Shown: positions 1 to 7,182, counted from the stretch's first letter. The stretch is 9,777 nt of DNA from Gammaproteobacteria bacterium GWE2_37_16 (GCA_001801285.1 MGXG01000113.1:1-9777); one strand, 5' to 3'. Notes: a model not told the origin generated them from the letters alone. A program made the numbers and translations.

Positions 1-2
1 CT

Positions 3-1268
3 TTGAACAATATCCCCATTACGCTCTATATTCACATTCCCTGGTGTCTAAAAAAATGCCCGTATTGTGATTTTAATTCCTATACATCGTCAGTAAGCAA
101 CATTCCTGAAGAAGCTTATATAGATGCCTTATTAAAAGATTTACAAAACGATGCTGTAAGGTGGTTGCAGGGCAGAGCAATCAGTGCAATTTATATTGGC
201 GGCGGAACTCCGAGTCTTATTTCTTCAAAAACTTGGGAAAATTTTTTCCAAGTTTTGCAGCAAAAGATAAGTTTTTCTTCGGATATGGAAATTACTCTTG
301 AAGCAAATCCAGCTACTTTTGATCTGAATAAAGCCGTAGCCTGGCGCTCTTTAGGTATTAATCGCATTTCTCTTGGCGTGCAAAGTTTTCAGGATCAAAA
401 ATTACAATCTTTAGGGCGCATTCATGATGCCGCACAAGCTCTTATGGCTGTTGATTATTTGCAAAAAGCTGGTTTTTTCAATTTTAACATCGATCTTATG
501 TATGGATTGCCACAACAAAACCTTAGTGATGCCATTTTTGATCTAAAAACAGCGTTAAACTTGGGAGCAACTCATCTTTCTTGGTATCAACTAACCATTG
601 AACCAAATACGGTTTTTGGACGCCAAAAACCAGTATTGCCTAATGAGGATTTATTGTGGCAGATGCAAGAGGAGGGTGTTGCGGTTATTGCCGATAGTGG
701 TATGCAGCAATATGAAATATCAGCGTATAGTAAATCGCACTATCGTTGTCAGCATAATTATAATTATTGGCAATTTGGTGATTATTTAGGCATTGGCGCT
801 GGCGCCCACGGCAAAATAACAGATACTGTTAGTAGTGAGATTATTCGTTATAGTAAATTAGCCAATCCGCAAAGTTATATACTAAACGAAAACAGGTTTC
901 CAGGGTTAGCACAAATAGACTCGAGCAGTTTGGATTTTCCGCTAGACGGCAACGAGCGAGGAAGCCAACAACGCGGAAAACCAAAATGCGAAGAGTATAT
1001 ATCTTCACCTGATAATCGGAATGCAACCTGCCAAGTTGTTTCTCAAAACGAACTGCCTTTAGAGTTTATGCTCAATGCATTGCGTTTGCATGAACCGATA
1101 CCCATAGATTTATTTACTGAGCGAACTTTTCTCGATCTTACAAAAATCAACAAAATTTTAAAAAGTGCCCAAGAGAAAAAGTTATTGGAATATAATTCCT
1201 CTCATTTTATAACCACTGCGTTAGGACGCAGATTTTTGGATGATTTGTTGTTGCTGTTTGCTATTTAA
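3..1268 (+). CDS. hemW: HemW, radical SAM heme chaperone (coproporphyrinogen III oxidase-like)
   Basis: Oxygen-independent coproporphyrinogen oxidase-like protein of the HemW type, which binds heme and a 4Fe-4S cluster and hands heme to membrane cytochromes rather than acting as the HemN oxidase. Seen here: the N-terminal LYIHIPWCLKKCPYCDFN carries the CxxxCxxC cluster motif (C15, C19, C22) almost at the N-terminus, as in HemW. It is followed by the SAM-binding GGGTP (66-70), RISLGVQSF (121-129), a DLMYGLP segment (164-170), YLGIGAGAHG (261-270) and a C-terminal ELPLEFMLNALRL block (350-362). At 421 residues it exceeds E. coli HemW (378). The surplus is a hydrophilic segment at about residues 299-345 that lies on a palindromic DNA element. 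The start is uncertain: a TTG at position 3 gives a plausible N-terminus, but the frame is cut by the window edge two bases upstream, so an ATG further left is possible. Cytosolic. No co-directional partner is visible downstream. Confidence 0.92.
   Translation: MNNIPITLYIHIPWCLKKCPYCDFNSYTSSVSNIPEEAYIDALLKDLQNDAVRWLQGRAISAIYIGGGTPSLISSKTWENFFQVLQQKISFSSDMEITLEANPATFDLNKAVAWRSLGINRISLGVQSFQDQKLQSLGRIHDAAQALMAVDYLQKAGFFNFNIDLMYGLPQQNLSDAIFDLKTALNLGATHLSWYQLTIEPNTVFGRQKPVLPNEDLLWQMQEEGVAVIADSGMQQYEISAYSKSHYRCQHNYNYWQFGDYLGIGAGAHGKITDTVSSEIIRYSKLANPQSYILNENRFPGLAQIDSSSLDFPLDGNERGSQQRGKPKCEEYISSPDNRNATCQVVSQNELPLEFMLNALRLHEPIPIDLFTERTFLDLTKINKILKSAQEKKLLEYNSSHFITTALGRRFLDDLLLLFAI
919..996. repeat. 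Imperfect palindromic element inside hemW, translated in frame
   Basis: Two arms of about 24 nt, 919-942 and 973-996, form an imperfect inverted repeat around a 30-nt loop. The best inner pairing is TTTGGATTTTCCGC (929-942) against GCGGAAAACCAAAA (973-986), with one bulged A. The segment is richer in G and C than the surrounding gene. It encodes the charged, low-complexity stretch at about residues 306-332, just where HemW relatives usually have only a short linker before the ELPxEFMxN block. This resembles the behaviour of Rickettsia palindromic elements, which insert in frame into proteins at surface loops, but I do not recognise the family. The insertion interpretation is inference from the length excess and the palindrome. 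Confidence 0.55.
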
Positions 1269-1343
1269 GGGCTACTTTTATTATCCAAGTAACATCTGTT
1301 TTTTTGTTTTTGCGCTCTCTATTATTTAGCAGGTAACAACTAT

Positions 1344-1373
1344 TAAAAAAAAGCTTAAAATATCTTTTTTTTA
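1344..1373 (+). terminator. Possible weak intrinsic terminator after hemW
   Basis: A 10-bp perfect stem, TAAAAAAAAG (1344-1353) and CTTTTTTTTA (1364-1373), encloses a 10-nt loop. The right arm itself supplies the run of eight T, and because the left arm has eight A the structure could act in both directions. The stem is almost entirely A-T and so not stable, and it lies about 75 bp past the hemW stop. This keeps the call tentative. Confidence 0.35.
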
Positions 1374-1507
1374 GAGGGTTATAATTCTTTTTTCTGTACT
1401 ACATGTAATCATGGATCTTGCTTTAATGCTTTATTTATGCCATAATTAACGCGGTTATCCCTATTCTTACGCATTGATTTATATTTAATAAAATCTTAAG
1501 TAAGATC

Positions 1508-1645
1508 TCTGATCGCAGATATAGTAACTGCAAGTTTTAGTGTGTATTAAAACTATGGTCAATCCGATGTGAGGGCAGTATGTGTTGTACACAAACTATA
1601 AAGTCTGCGTTTACTACGGTCTGCCGTTATTAAGCCCGTGGCTTA
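1508..1645. other. Cluster of small hairpins, possible structured RNA or decayed element
   Basis: Five short perfect inverted repeats lie within 140 bp: TCTG/CAGA at 1508-1519 (4-nt loop), AGTTTTA/TAAAACT at 1533-1554 (8-nt loop), TGTGT/ACACA at 1581-1593 (3-nt loop), ACGG/CCGT at 1616-1627 (4-nt loop), and TAAGCC/GGCTTA at 1631-1645 (3-nt loop). The ACGG at 1645-1648 could pair alternatively with the CCGT at 1624-1627. I cannot match this to 6S, tmRNA, RNase P, a tRNA or a known riboswitch. It may be an unrecognised small RNA, the 5' leader of the gene at 1830, or remnants of a mobile element. Strand is not determined. Confidence 0.25.
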
Positions 1646-1816
1646 CGGTATATTGCAGTGATTTACTCGGGATTTTTGAAAAGTAAAATGTTTTTAAATT
1701 AACGTATTGATTTTAAATGAAATTTAATTTGCATGTTTTGAATTTAGTTATTTGAAGTGCATAGCTTTATACAAATTAAGCTGTTATGAAGCAAGATAAC
1801 TTGTTTTGATATGGAT

Positions 1817-1822
1817 AAGAGG
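1817..1822 (+). promoter_or_regulatory. Shine-Dalgarno site deciding the ATG at 1830
   Basis: AAGAGG lies 7 nt before the ATG at 1830. This supports that start over the in-frame TTG at 1806, which has no ribosome-binding site and would add only MIWIRGIY. It is the clearest ribosome-binding site in the window; the starts at 3798, 5605, 7252 and 8317 have weak or no recognisable Shine-Dalgarno sequences. Confidence 0.75.
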
Positions 1823-1829
1823 TATTTAT

Positions 1830-3770
1830 ATGTTTAACGCTGTTTCAAGGTCACCCCACGATTCAAGTGGTAGTCATATTTCACCGATCTCCAAACGCTC
1901 ATCCGAGTCCCCTATTGTTGAGACACCAGGAAATTTAACTTCAAGTCCAACCCTAAGTTCAAGCAGTAGTGATTGCTCATTTAATACACCACCATTATCT
2001 GAATTCGCTATATCTCATGGTACTGGGAGAGATGAATCTTTAACTCTATTAGGTAGTAATAATTTGAAATTTTATTGTCCCGATTCGCCTAATCCATTGG
2101 CTCCTTTTGCCCCCATCCAACAATTACTTTCATTAGGTAGTAGTAATACCTTATTTTCAAGATCAGCATCGTCCAGTAGTTGTGATGTTACATCTATGAG
2201 TCTTCCAATCAAACCTAGGTTAGGCAAGATTATTTTTGCAGTAAGTTGTCTTTGGCAAGAAGATCCTATCGTAGCGAGCACTAGTACAAATTCTGGTTGT
2301 TTTTATCCTATAGAACATAGTGGTGATGGTCTGATGCGAAAGATTGATGCAGTTATAGGCGAAATTTCCGCTCTTGACGTTGAGAAATTTTGTTTTATGA
2401 ATACTGCCTATGCCAATCGGCATTATTACCATTTGAATGAACAATTTTTATCGCCATCTTCACCTAGAACGGATGTTGAAAAAAGTGCTCAAATCAAAGG
2501 GTTGGAAATGGAGTTTAAATGGTTGCGGGATAATATAGAGGCATTTAGAAAGTTAAAAACACATTTTGGCGATAAAATGGATTTATTTTGTTGGAGTGAA
2601 TCACAATTTGGTTTGCAGTGTATTTTTGATGGAGGGTTTGATAGTGAGAAAGATACCAGTGTAACTGATAAGCATATTATTTTGCAAAAAAATAATGGTG
2701 AATGGTATTTGAAATTAGCGGGTATTGGCAATTTTGCGAAAATAGAGGCAAGTGCGTCTCATAATCAAGATAGTATTGACGAGTTAACAAAAAAATTAAT
2801 AGAGACTAGATTGAAGACCTCTTTACTTAGAGATGGTAAACCGGAAGTTTTACCATCTGATGCTATATTAAATGATATTGCAGTGCAGATACATCGTTCT
2901 TTTGCATGTGTAAATAGTTTGGAATTTAAATGCGCAGAATGGATGCGGTTTATACAACACTTGTACGTAAGTGGGGCAAGTTATGCTGGTGACGAAGCAA
3001 GCCATAAAGAGTATATTTTCGATCGTTTTAAATCGATTTTTCCAACGTCACAATTAGTTCCTTCTGGGATCAAAGATTTTAGTAAAAAATTCGTCAAGAC
3101 AGTCAATCAAATAGTAAATGTATTCATACAGAATCATGAAATTATATGTAGTAAGGTACATCAACATGTATCGGAAAATGATCAGCGATCAGCAGCGCGT
3201 ATTTTTTTGCTTGAGGAGAGCGTACTTTTCTATGTTTTAGGCGTAACAAAAGATTATACTTATCAAAGTTATCCTGGACTCGCTAATTTAGTAGAAGTGA
3301 TGTTTTGGAAATTAATGGGTAGCAAAATGAAGCCAGTTGCTATAGGTACGGATTCCGATATAATTAAATGGAGGGAAATACAAAAGCCAAAAGAGGTAAA
3401 GAAAATGCCCAAAAAACAAAACAGGTTATCACATAGTTCAACAACAAGTTCATTACCTCCAATGATAGGAAATGACCCTCCTGTATCGCAGAGACTGTCG
3501 TCTTCAGCGTCGCTACCGAGTCCCATTGGTTCGAAACTTGAGTCGCAGCTTGTTCTGGAGACGTGTCTTGGACCTATACAAGGCAATGCGAGACAAATGG
3601 CTGATTTTTTCCTAGCGGCGGTTCAAGGGGGGGGCTCGTTTTTTGGTCAGCCAGTAAGTGCATTTGGGCGTAGAAGCAAAAGTTTACCTGCATATCTTCA
3701 TCCTTCATCTGCGATGTCAAACGAAAAAGAAGCCAGCATTGATAATACTAAAAGACCTTGCTCTCGTTAA
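1830..3770 (+). CDS. Ser-rich protein with a probable cyclodipeptide-synthase-like core; candidate secreted effector
   Basis: A 646-residue protein with no signal peptide or obvious membrane segment. Residues 1-130 and about 520-646 are low-complexity, rich in Ser, Pro and Thr. The core (about 132-500) fits what I recall of tRNA-dependent cyclodipeptide synthases, which use a class-I aminoacyl-tRNA-synthetase-like Rossmann fold to join two amino acids taken from charged tRNAs. Landmarks seen: strand KIIFAVSCLW with Ser139 where the catalytic Ser sits; GLMRKIDAVIGEI (167-179); KFCFMNTAYANRHYYHL (186-202); GLEMEFKWLRDNIEAFRKL (224-242); DLFCWSE (251-257); FLLEES (459-464) aligning with the YxxxE catalytic helix, with Phe in place of Tyr and Glu463 kept; and YPGLAN (481-486), matching the later catalytic Tyr. 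The spacing is about twice that of a typical ~240-residue enzyme, so insertions must exist around 265-440. The C-terminal tail contains SNEKEAS, loosely like an E-block Dot/Icm signal. An 8-G tract sits near the 3' end. The coding call is firm; the family is moderate, the effector role inference. Confidence 0.55.
   Translation: MFNAVSRSPHDSSGSHISPISKRSSESPIVETPGNLTSSPTLSSSSSDCSFNTPPLSEFAISHGTGRDESLTLLGSNNLKFYCPDSPNPLAPFAPIQQLLSLGSSNTLFSRSASSSSCDVTSMSLPIKPRLGKIIFAVSCLWQEDPIVASTSTNSGCFYPIEHSGDGLMRKIDAVIGEISALDVEKFCFMNTAYANRHYYHLNEQFLSPSSPRTDVEKSAQIKGLEMEFKWLRDNIEAFRKLKTHFGDKMDLFCWSESQFGLQCIFDGGFDSEKDTSVTDKHIILQKNNGEWYLKLAGIGNFAKIEASASHNQDSIDELTKKLIETRLKTSLLRDGKPEVLPSDAILNDIAVQIHRSFACVNSLEFKCAEWMRFIQHLYVSGASYAGDEASHKEYIFDRFKSIFPTSQLVPSGIKDFSKKFVKTVNQIVNVFIQNHEIICSKVHQHVSENDQRSAARIFLLEESVLFYVLGVTKDYTYQSYPGLANLVEVMFWKLMGSKMKPVAIGTDSDIIKWREIQKPKEVKKMPKKQNRLSHSSTTSSLPPMIGNDPPVSQRLSSSASLPSPIGSKLESQLVLETCLGPIQGNARQMADFFLAAVQGGGSFFGQPVSAFGRRSKSLPAYLHPSSAMSNEKEASIDNTKRPCSR
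3627..3634 (+). repeat. Eight-G homopolymer, possible slippage (phase-variation) tract
   Basis: A run of eight G in an AT-rich gene encodes the glycines of QGGGSFFG (residues 599-606) and is closely followed by a run of six T. Losing one G would end the protein at TAA 3655-3657; gaining one would end it at TAG 3671-3673. Either change removes roughly the last 40 residues, including the SKSLP and SNEKEAS segments, and leaves the putative catalytic core intact. Confidence 0.6.
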
Positions 3771-3797
3771 CAAAAAAATGAATGGATAAACATATTT

Positions 3798-5414
3798 ATG
3801 AGCAGCATAGCTAAAAAACATAATGATAAGGTGGATGTGTTCAATGATAAGGAAATTGCTTTAAAAGTTAAGGAATTAATGTTTGATGTTTTGTTGCGTG
3901 ATACACCGATGGCATTTTATTGGTGTGATCGTAAGGGTATTATGCTTGGTTGTAATGACATGGAGCTTAAGATTTTAGGATATTCTTCCAAAGGTGAGTT
4001 TGTCGGTAAACATGCTCTCGAAGCATGCAGCTCACAAATTATGTGGGAGAATCATAGAACAGTTATGGAGACAGGAGTTGCGCAAGTTTTTGAAGAAGCG
4101 CTTGTTTTGCTAAATGGTGAAAAAAGATATTATATTAGCATGAAGCATCCTTTGCTTGATCCTGAAAATAAAATTGTTGGCATGCTCGGTATTTCTCTCG
4201 ACATTACAGAGCGTAAACAAATGGAAGAAGCGCTGCGCAAAGCCAAGAAAAAAGCCGAAAAAGCCGATCGCGCCAAAACGGAATTTATTGTCAATATGGA
4301 GCATGATTTACGCACGCCACTCGGGCATATTGTTGGATTAGCCGATGTTTTAGGTTCTGTCAATAGTTTGGCTAGTAAAGATAAAGAACTTGTTGAACAT
4401 ATCCGCATCTCGGGGCAAAGGTTAATAAATCTGATCGATGAAATTTTACTTTTGGTCAATAGTGAAACAGGCTATATGCCAAAAGTTAGCGAACAATTTG
4501 TTTTATCCGAAGTTATCCAACAAGTTAATGATATAATGGGAGTTGCTAAACAAAAAGGTTTGGAAGTTTTAGTTGTTTGTGATGAAAATATTCCAGGAAT
4601 GTTGGTGGGCGATAAAGCGCGCTTAAATCGTATTTTATTAAATTTAATTAGTAATGCGGTTAAATTCACCGCAGAAGGATGTATTAAAATTCATGCCAAG
4701 AAAGTGAAGTGGTTGAATGATAAGACAGTAATGTTGGCGATAAGTGTTACTGATACAGGCATTGGTATTCCAGAGGATAAACATAAAGATATTTTTAAGC
4801 GTTTTACGCGTTTGACGTCTGCTAACAGTAATCTATACAAAGGGCTTGGGGTTGGGTTATCGATAGTGAAACAGTTTGTTAGAGAAATGAAAGGAAAGAT
4901 TGAAGTTAAAAGCAAGGTTGGTAAAGGTACGACATTCACTTGTTATTTACCATTTACAGTTGCTGATGTTGAACAAAATATTTCTCAAAATGAAGAAAAG
5001 TTGCCAGATGCAGCAGAAGTAAATATAGCTAAAAGCTATAGAAAAAAATGCAAAATACTTTTAATTGAAGATGAGGAATTTGCGCAATTGGTAGAAACAA
5101 AAATATTTAAGGATTTCGGTTGTATTGTTGATATAGCTGTTTCAGCTCATGAAGCACTAAAACTAGTAGTTGCAAAAAATAAATACGATATTGTGATTAT
5201 GGATTTGGGATTACCTGATATGGATGGTATATCTTTAGCTAAAGAATTACGACAAAAATTACCCAAGGCTGTTCCGATCATTGTTGTCACCGCACATAGC
5301 GAAAATAAAAAGGGCGAGCAAGCTCAAAAGGTTGGAGTTAGTGATTTTTACCGTAAGCCGCTGAATATAAAATCAGGACAAAAGATCCTTGAAAAGTGGG
5401 AAAATCTAAATTAA
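3798..5414 (+). CDS. Soluble hybrid sensor histidine kinase (PAS-HisKA-HATPase-REC)
   Basis: Cytosolic sensor kinase of 538 residues without membrane segments. Domains in order: a PAS fold (about 28-138) ending in the PAC-type sequence MLGISLDITERKQ; a charged, probably coiled-coil linker (140-160); the dimerisation/phosphoacceptor domain with His169 in EHDLRTPL; an ATPase domain with N-box LLNLISNAVKFT (Asn286), G1 DTGIGIP (319-325) and G2 GLGVGLSIV (349-357); and a C-terminal receiver (about 418-535) with acidic residues E424/D425, phospho-acceptor Asp469 in IVIMDLGLPDMDG, Thr498 and Lys520. Phosphate should pass from His169 to Asp469 and then to a separate HPt protein and regulator, neither of which is in the window, as there is no HPt or DNA-binding domain here. 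The signal is probably cytosolic (redox, ligand or cofactor at the PAS domain). The gene follows the preceding one by 27 bp, so co-transcription is likely. The start ATG has only a weak GGA upstream. Confidence 0.93.
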   Translation: MSSIAKKHNDKVDVFNDKEIALKVKELMFDVLLRDTPMAFYWCDRKGIMLGCNDMELKILGYSSKGEFVGKHALEACSSQIMWENHRTVMETGVAQVFEEALVLLNGEKRYYISMKHPLLDPENKIVGMLGISLDITERKQMEEALRKAKKKAEKADRAKTEFIVNMEHDLRTPLGHIVGLADVLGSVNSLASKDKELVEHIRISGQRLINLIDEILLLVNSETGYMPKVSEQFVLSEVIQQVNDIMGVAKQKGLEVLVVCDENIPGMLVGDKARLNRILLNLISNAVKFTAEGCIKIHAKKVKWLNDKTVMLAISVTDTGIGIPEDKHKDIFKRFTRLTSANSNLYKGLGVGLSIVKQFVREMKGKIEVKSKVGKGTTFTCYLPFTVADVEQNISQNEEKLPDAAEVNIAKSYRKKCKILLIEDEEFAQLVETKIFKDFGCIVDIAVSAHEALKLVVAKNKYDIVIMDLGLPDMDGISLAKELRQKLPKAVPIIVVTAHSENKKGEQAQKVGVSDFYRKPLNIKSGQKILEKWENLN

Positions 5415-5458
5415 GAATTTTGAATTAATGAATCACTGCGCTATTATAATTGTGATTC

Positions 5459-5548
5459 CGTAGCCGCAGGCTTTAGCCTGCGCTAAAATGTTAGTTAAAT
5501 CATATATGTACGCACTAATGAAGACGCAAGCTAAAGCTTGCGGCTACG
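5459..5548. repeat. REP/MITE-like inverted repeat between the hybrid kinase and dacB
   Basis: Two 24-nt arms, 5459-5482 and 5525-5548, are inverted copies differing at two positions and separated by 42 AT-rich nt. Each arm contains a perfect 18-nt palindrome: CGCAGGCTTTAGCCTGCG (5465-5482) and CGCAAGCTAAAGCTTGCG (5525-5542). The outer ends are GTAGC and its complement GCTAC. The two differences compensate inside each hairpin, so both palindromes stay perfect, which suggests selection on the folded form. A 9-bp direct repeat, ATTGTGATT, lies just outside (5449-5457 and 5555-5563) and could be a target duplication, although it is not flush with the arms. Paired hairpins with GTAGC-type ends fit the BIME/REP type mobilised by RAYT transposases. 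No transposase is present here. A role in transcript end protection is possible. Confidence 0.7.
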
Positions 5549-5604
5549 CAAATTATTGTGATTTCCCCACGGTTTTTTGAGAAGTTACTAATTTTAAAAA
5601 TAAC

Positions 5605-7182
5605 ATGTTGAAAAATATAGCAATTTTATTTACATATCTTAATAAAACCATCGGGCGGAGATTTGTTAGCAGCGTAGTTTTATTGATTTGTCTTTTATTG
5701 CCTAATATCGGTTTTGCTACGAGTCATCATCATAAACAAGCAGTTGCTACAAAAACACCACGGCATAAATATATGGACATGCCGCTTAATAATCCTGCGG
5801 CGATATCTTTAAATACAGCAATAGCGCGCATTATTGCTAAATATGATCCTAATATTGATATTGGCATTCAGATTCAATCTCCTGCTGATGGACGCATTAT
5901 TTATCAACAAAATGCCTACCGTTTATTTAAACCAGCGAGTTCTTTGAAAATTTTTACAGCTGCCGCCGCTTTAAAGCATTTGGGAGCCAATTATCGTTTC
6001 ACTACCCAGATACTTGCTAAAACTAACGTTGTACAAAACGGTGTTCTTGTCAGTGATGTTTATTTTTATTTTGATGGCGATCCTGTTTTGCGGCGCGAAC
6101 ATCTGAATAATTTAATGGCCACTTTACAAAAAATGGGTATTAGTAAAATTCAGGGGAATATTTATATTGATGATAGTGTTTTTGATCAGCTTAGTTATGG
6201 TCCTGGTTGGATGTGGGATGAAAAGAATTTTTGTTATGCGGCGCCAACTAATGCGATTATGCTAGATAAAAATTGCTTTCCATTTAAGTTAAATGCTAAA
6301 CAGGAGAACCGACCGGCACAAGTTTCCGCTGTCTCTGGCATAGAATCTATGTCAGTCACTAGTTCGCTGATTACAAAACGTATTGCTGCTGATGATTGTC
6401 CACTCGATTTGCGTGTTGGTGATGATAATCATTATTATTTGTCAGGTTGCGTTTGGCCTAATCCTGAGACGATCACTTTAATGGTTGCCGTTAAAAATAT
6501 TCGTCTTTATACCACACGTGTTTTAACTAACATTTTACGTGAACATGATATCGAATTGACTGGTAATATTAAAATTGCTCATTCACCAATTACAGACGGC
6601 TCTAATGCTGTTGCGGGACGGAATTATTTTGTTCTGGCTAGTTATAGCTCGCCGCCGCTTAGTGAATTGGTTAAAATTATGTTGAAAAAATCAGATAATT
6701 TAATTGCCGATGCGCTTTTTAAAAAACTCGGTAATAGTTATTTTCACAAAACAGCAACCTGGTTAAATGGTGCACAAGCTTTGCTGAGTGTTTTGCGGCA
6801 AAATGGGAAGATGGATTTTAGCGATATACGAATTGTTGATGGTTCGGGATTATCGCATTATAACTTAATGACTCCCGCCAAAATGACTGAATTGCTTAAT
6901 TACGTATACAAAGATGCAACGATCCGTGATCCATTTTGGGCGGCTTTACCAAATGCCGGGGTTGATGGCAGTTTGGCTTATCGTATGTCTTCTTCTGATT
7001 TACGCGGTAAGGTACATGCTAAGACCGGTACGATGAGTGGTATAAGTTCTTTGGCAGGTTATGTCACAACCACTAATGGCAAATTATTAACTTTTGCTAT
7101 TATCATCAATGACTTTATCGGGAAAGCTTATAAATACCGTCAAATGGAAGATGAAATATGTGCGTTGTTGGCGCGGAGTTAG
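5605..7182 (+). CDS. dacB: D-alanyl-D-alanine carboxypeptidase/endopeptidase PBP4 (peptidase S13)
   Basis: Periplasmic class C penicillin-binding protein that removes the terminal D-Ala from peptidoglycan stem peptides and can cut DD-crosslinks. All three active-site motifs are present: SxxK as S112-SL-K115 in KPASSLKIFTAAAAL; SxN as S363-D-N365 in KKSDNLIADALFKKLG; and KTG at 473-475 in HAKTGTMSGISSLAGYV. The DGSGLSHYN segment (412-420) is also typical of the family. Between the first two motifs lies the long insertion expected of PBP4 proteins, including GPGWMWDE (199-206). The length (525) is a little above E. coli DacB (477), partly from a longer N-terminus. A signal peptide with hydrophobic core VVLLICLLLPNIGFA (24-38) probably ends at A38, followed by a His-rich stretch. 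The ATG at 5605 lacks a good Shine-Dalgarno; the adjacent TTG codon would give nearly the same protein. mltG follows after 69 bp, putting two cell-wall enzymes together. Confidence 0.93.
   Translation: MLKNIAILFTYLNKTIGRRFVSSVVLLICLLLPNIGFATSHHHKQAVATKTPRHKYMDMPLNNPAAISLNTAIARIIAKYDPNIDIGIQIQSPADGRIIYQQNAYRLFKPASSLKIFTAAAALKHLGANYRFTTQILAKTNVVQNGVLVSDVYFYFDGDPVLRREHLNNLMATLQKMGISKIQGNIYIDDSVFDQLSYGPGWMWDEKNFCYAAPTNAIMLDKNCFPFKLNAKQENRPAQVSAVSGIESMSVTSSLITKRIAADDCPLDLRVGDDNHYYLSGCVWPNPETITLMVAVKNIRLYTTRVLTNILREHDIELTGNIKIAHSPITDGSNAVAGRNYFVLASYSSPPLSELVKIMLKKSDNLIADALFKKLGNSYFHKTATWLNGAQALLSVLRQNGKMDFSDIRIVDGSGLSHYNLMTPAKMTELLNYVYKDATIRDPFWAALPNAGVDGSLAYRMSSSDLRGKVHAKTGTMSGISSLAGYVTTTNGKLLTFAIIINDFIGKAYKYRQMEDEICALLARS

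Larger units (their letters stand above)
1269..1829. other. 561-bp intergenic region without a supported gene
   Basis: No convincing coding frame on either strand. The left part (1269-1500) is AT-rich and holds an A-tract/T-tract hairpin. The middle (about 1505-1665) is visibly richer in G and C and crowded with short hairpins. The right part (1670-1829) is very AT-rich and should hold the promoter of the gene at 1830. The best -10-like box I see is TATACA at 1768-1773, but nothing close to TTGACA sits 16-18 bp before it (TTAGTT at 1744-1749 is the nearest), so I do not call a promoter. Confidence 0.6.

Noticed and set aside
841..1026. 61-residue reverse-strand reading frame inside hemW
   Set aside because: It lies over the palindromic insertion and hemW coding sequence; the open frame is explained by the palindrome and has no supporting start signal or domain.
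1744..1773. Possible promoter TTAGTT ... TATACA before the Ser-rich gene
   Set aside because: The -35 match is too poor in a sequence so AT-rich that TATACA-like boxes are expected by chance.
1806..1829. Upstream TTG start for the Ser-rich protein
   Set aside because: No ribosome-binding site precedes it, while AAGAGG sits 7 nt before the ATG at 1830.
3269..3586. 105-residue reverse-strand frame in the Ser-rich gene
   Set aside because: Shadow of the low-complexity 3' part of the real gene; no domain or ribosome-binding site.
4130..4459. 109-residue reverse-strand frame in the hybrid kinase
   Set aside because: It overlaps the highly conserved PAC and HisKA regions on the other strand and shows no recognisable domain.
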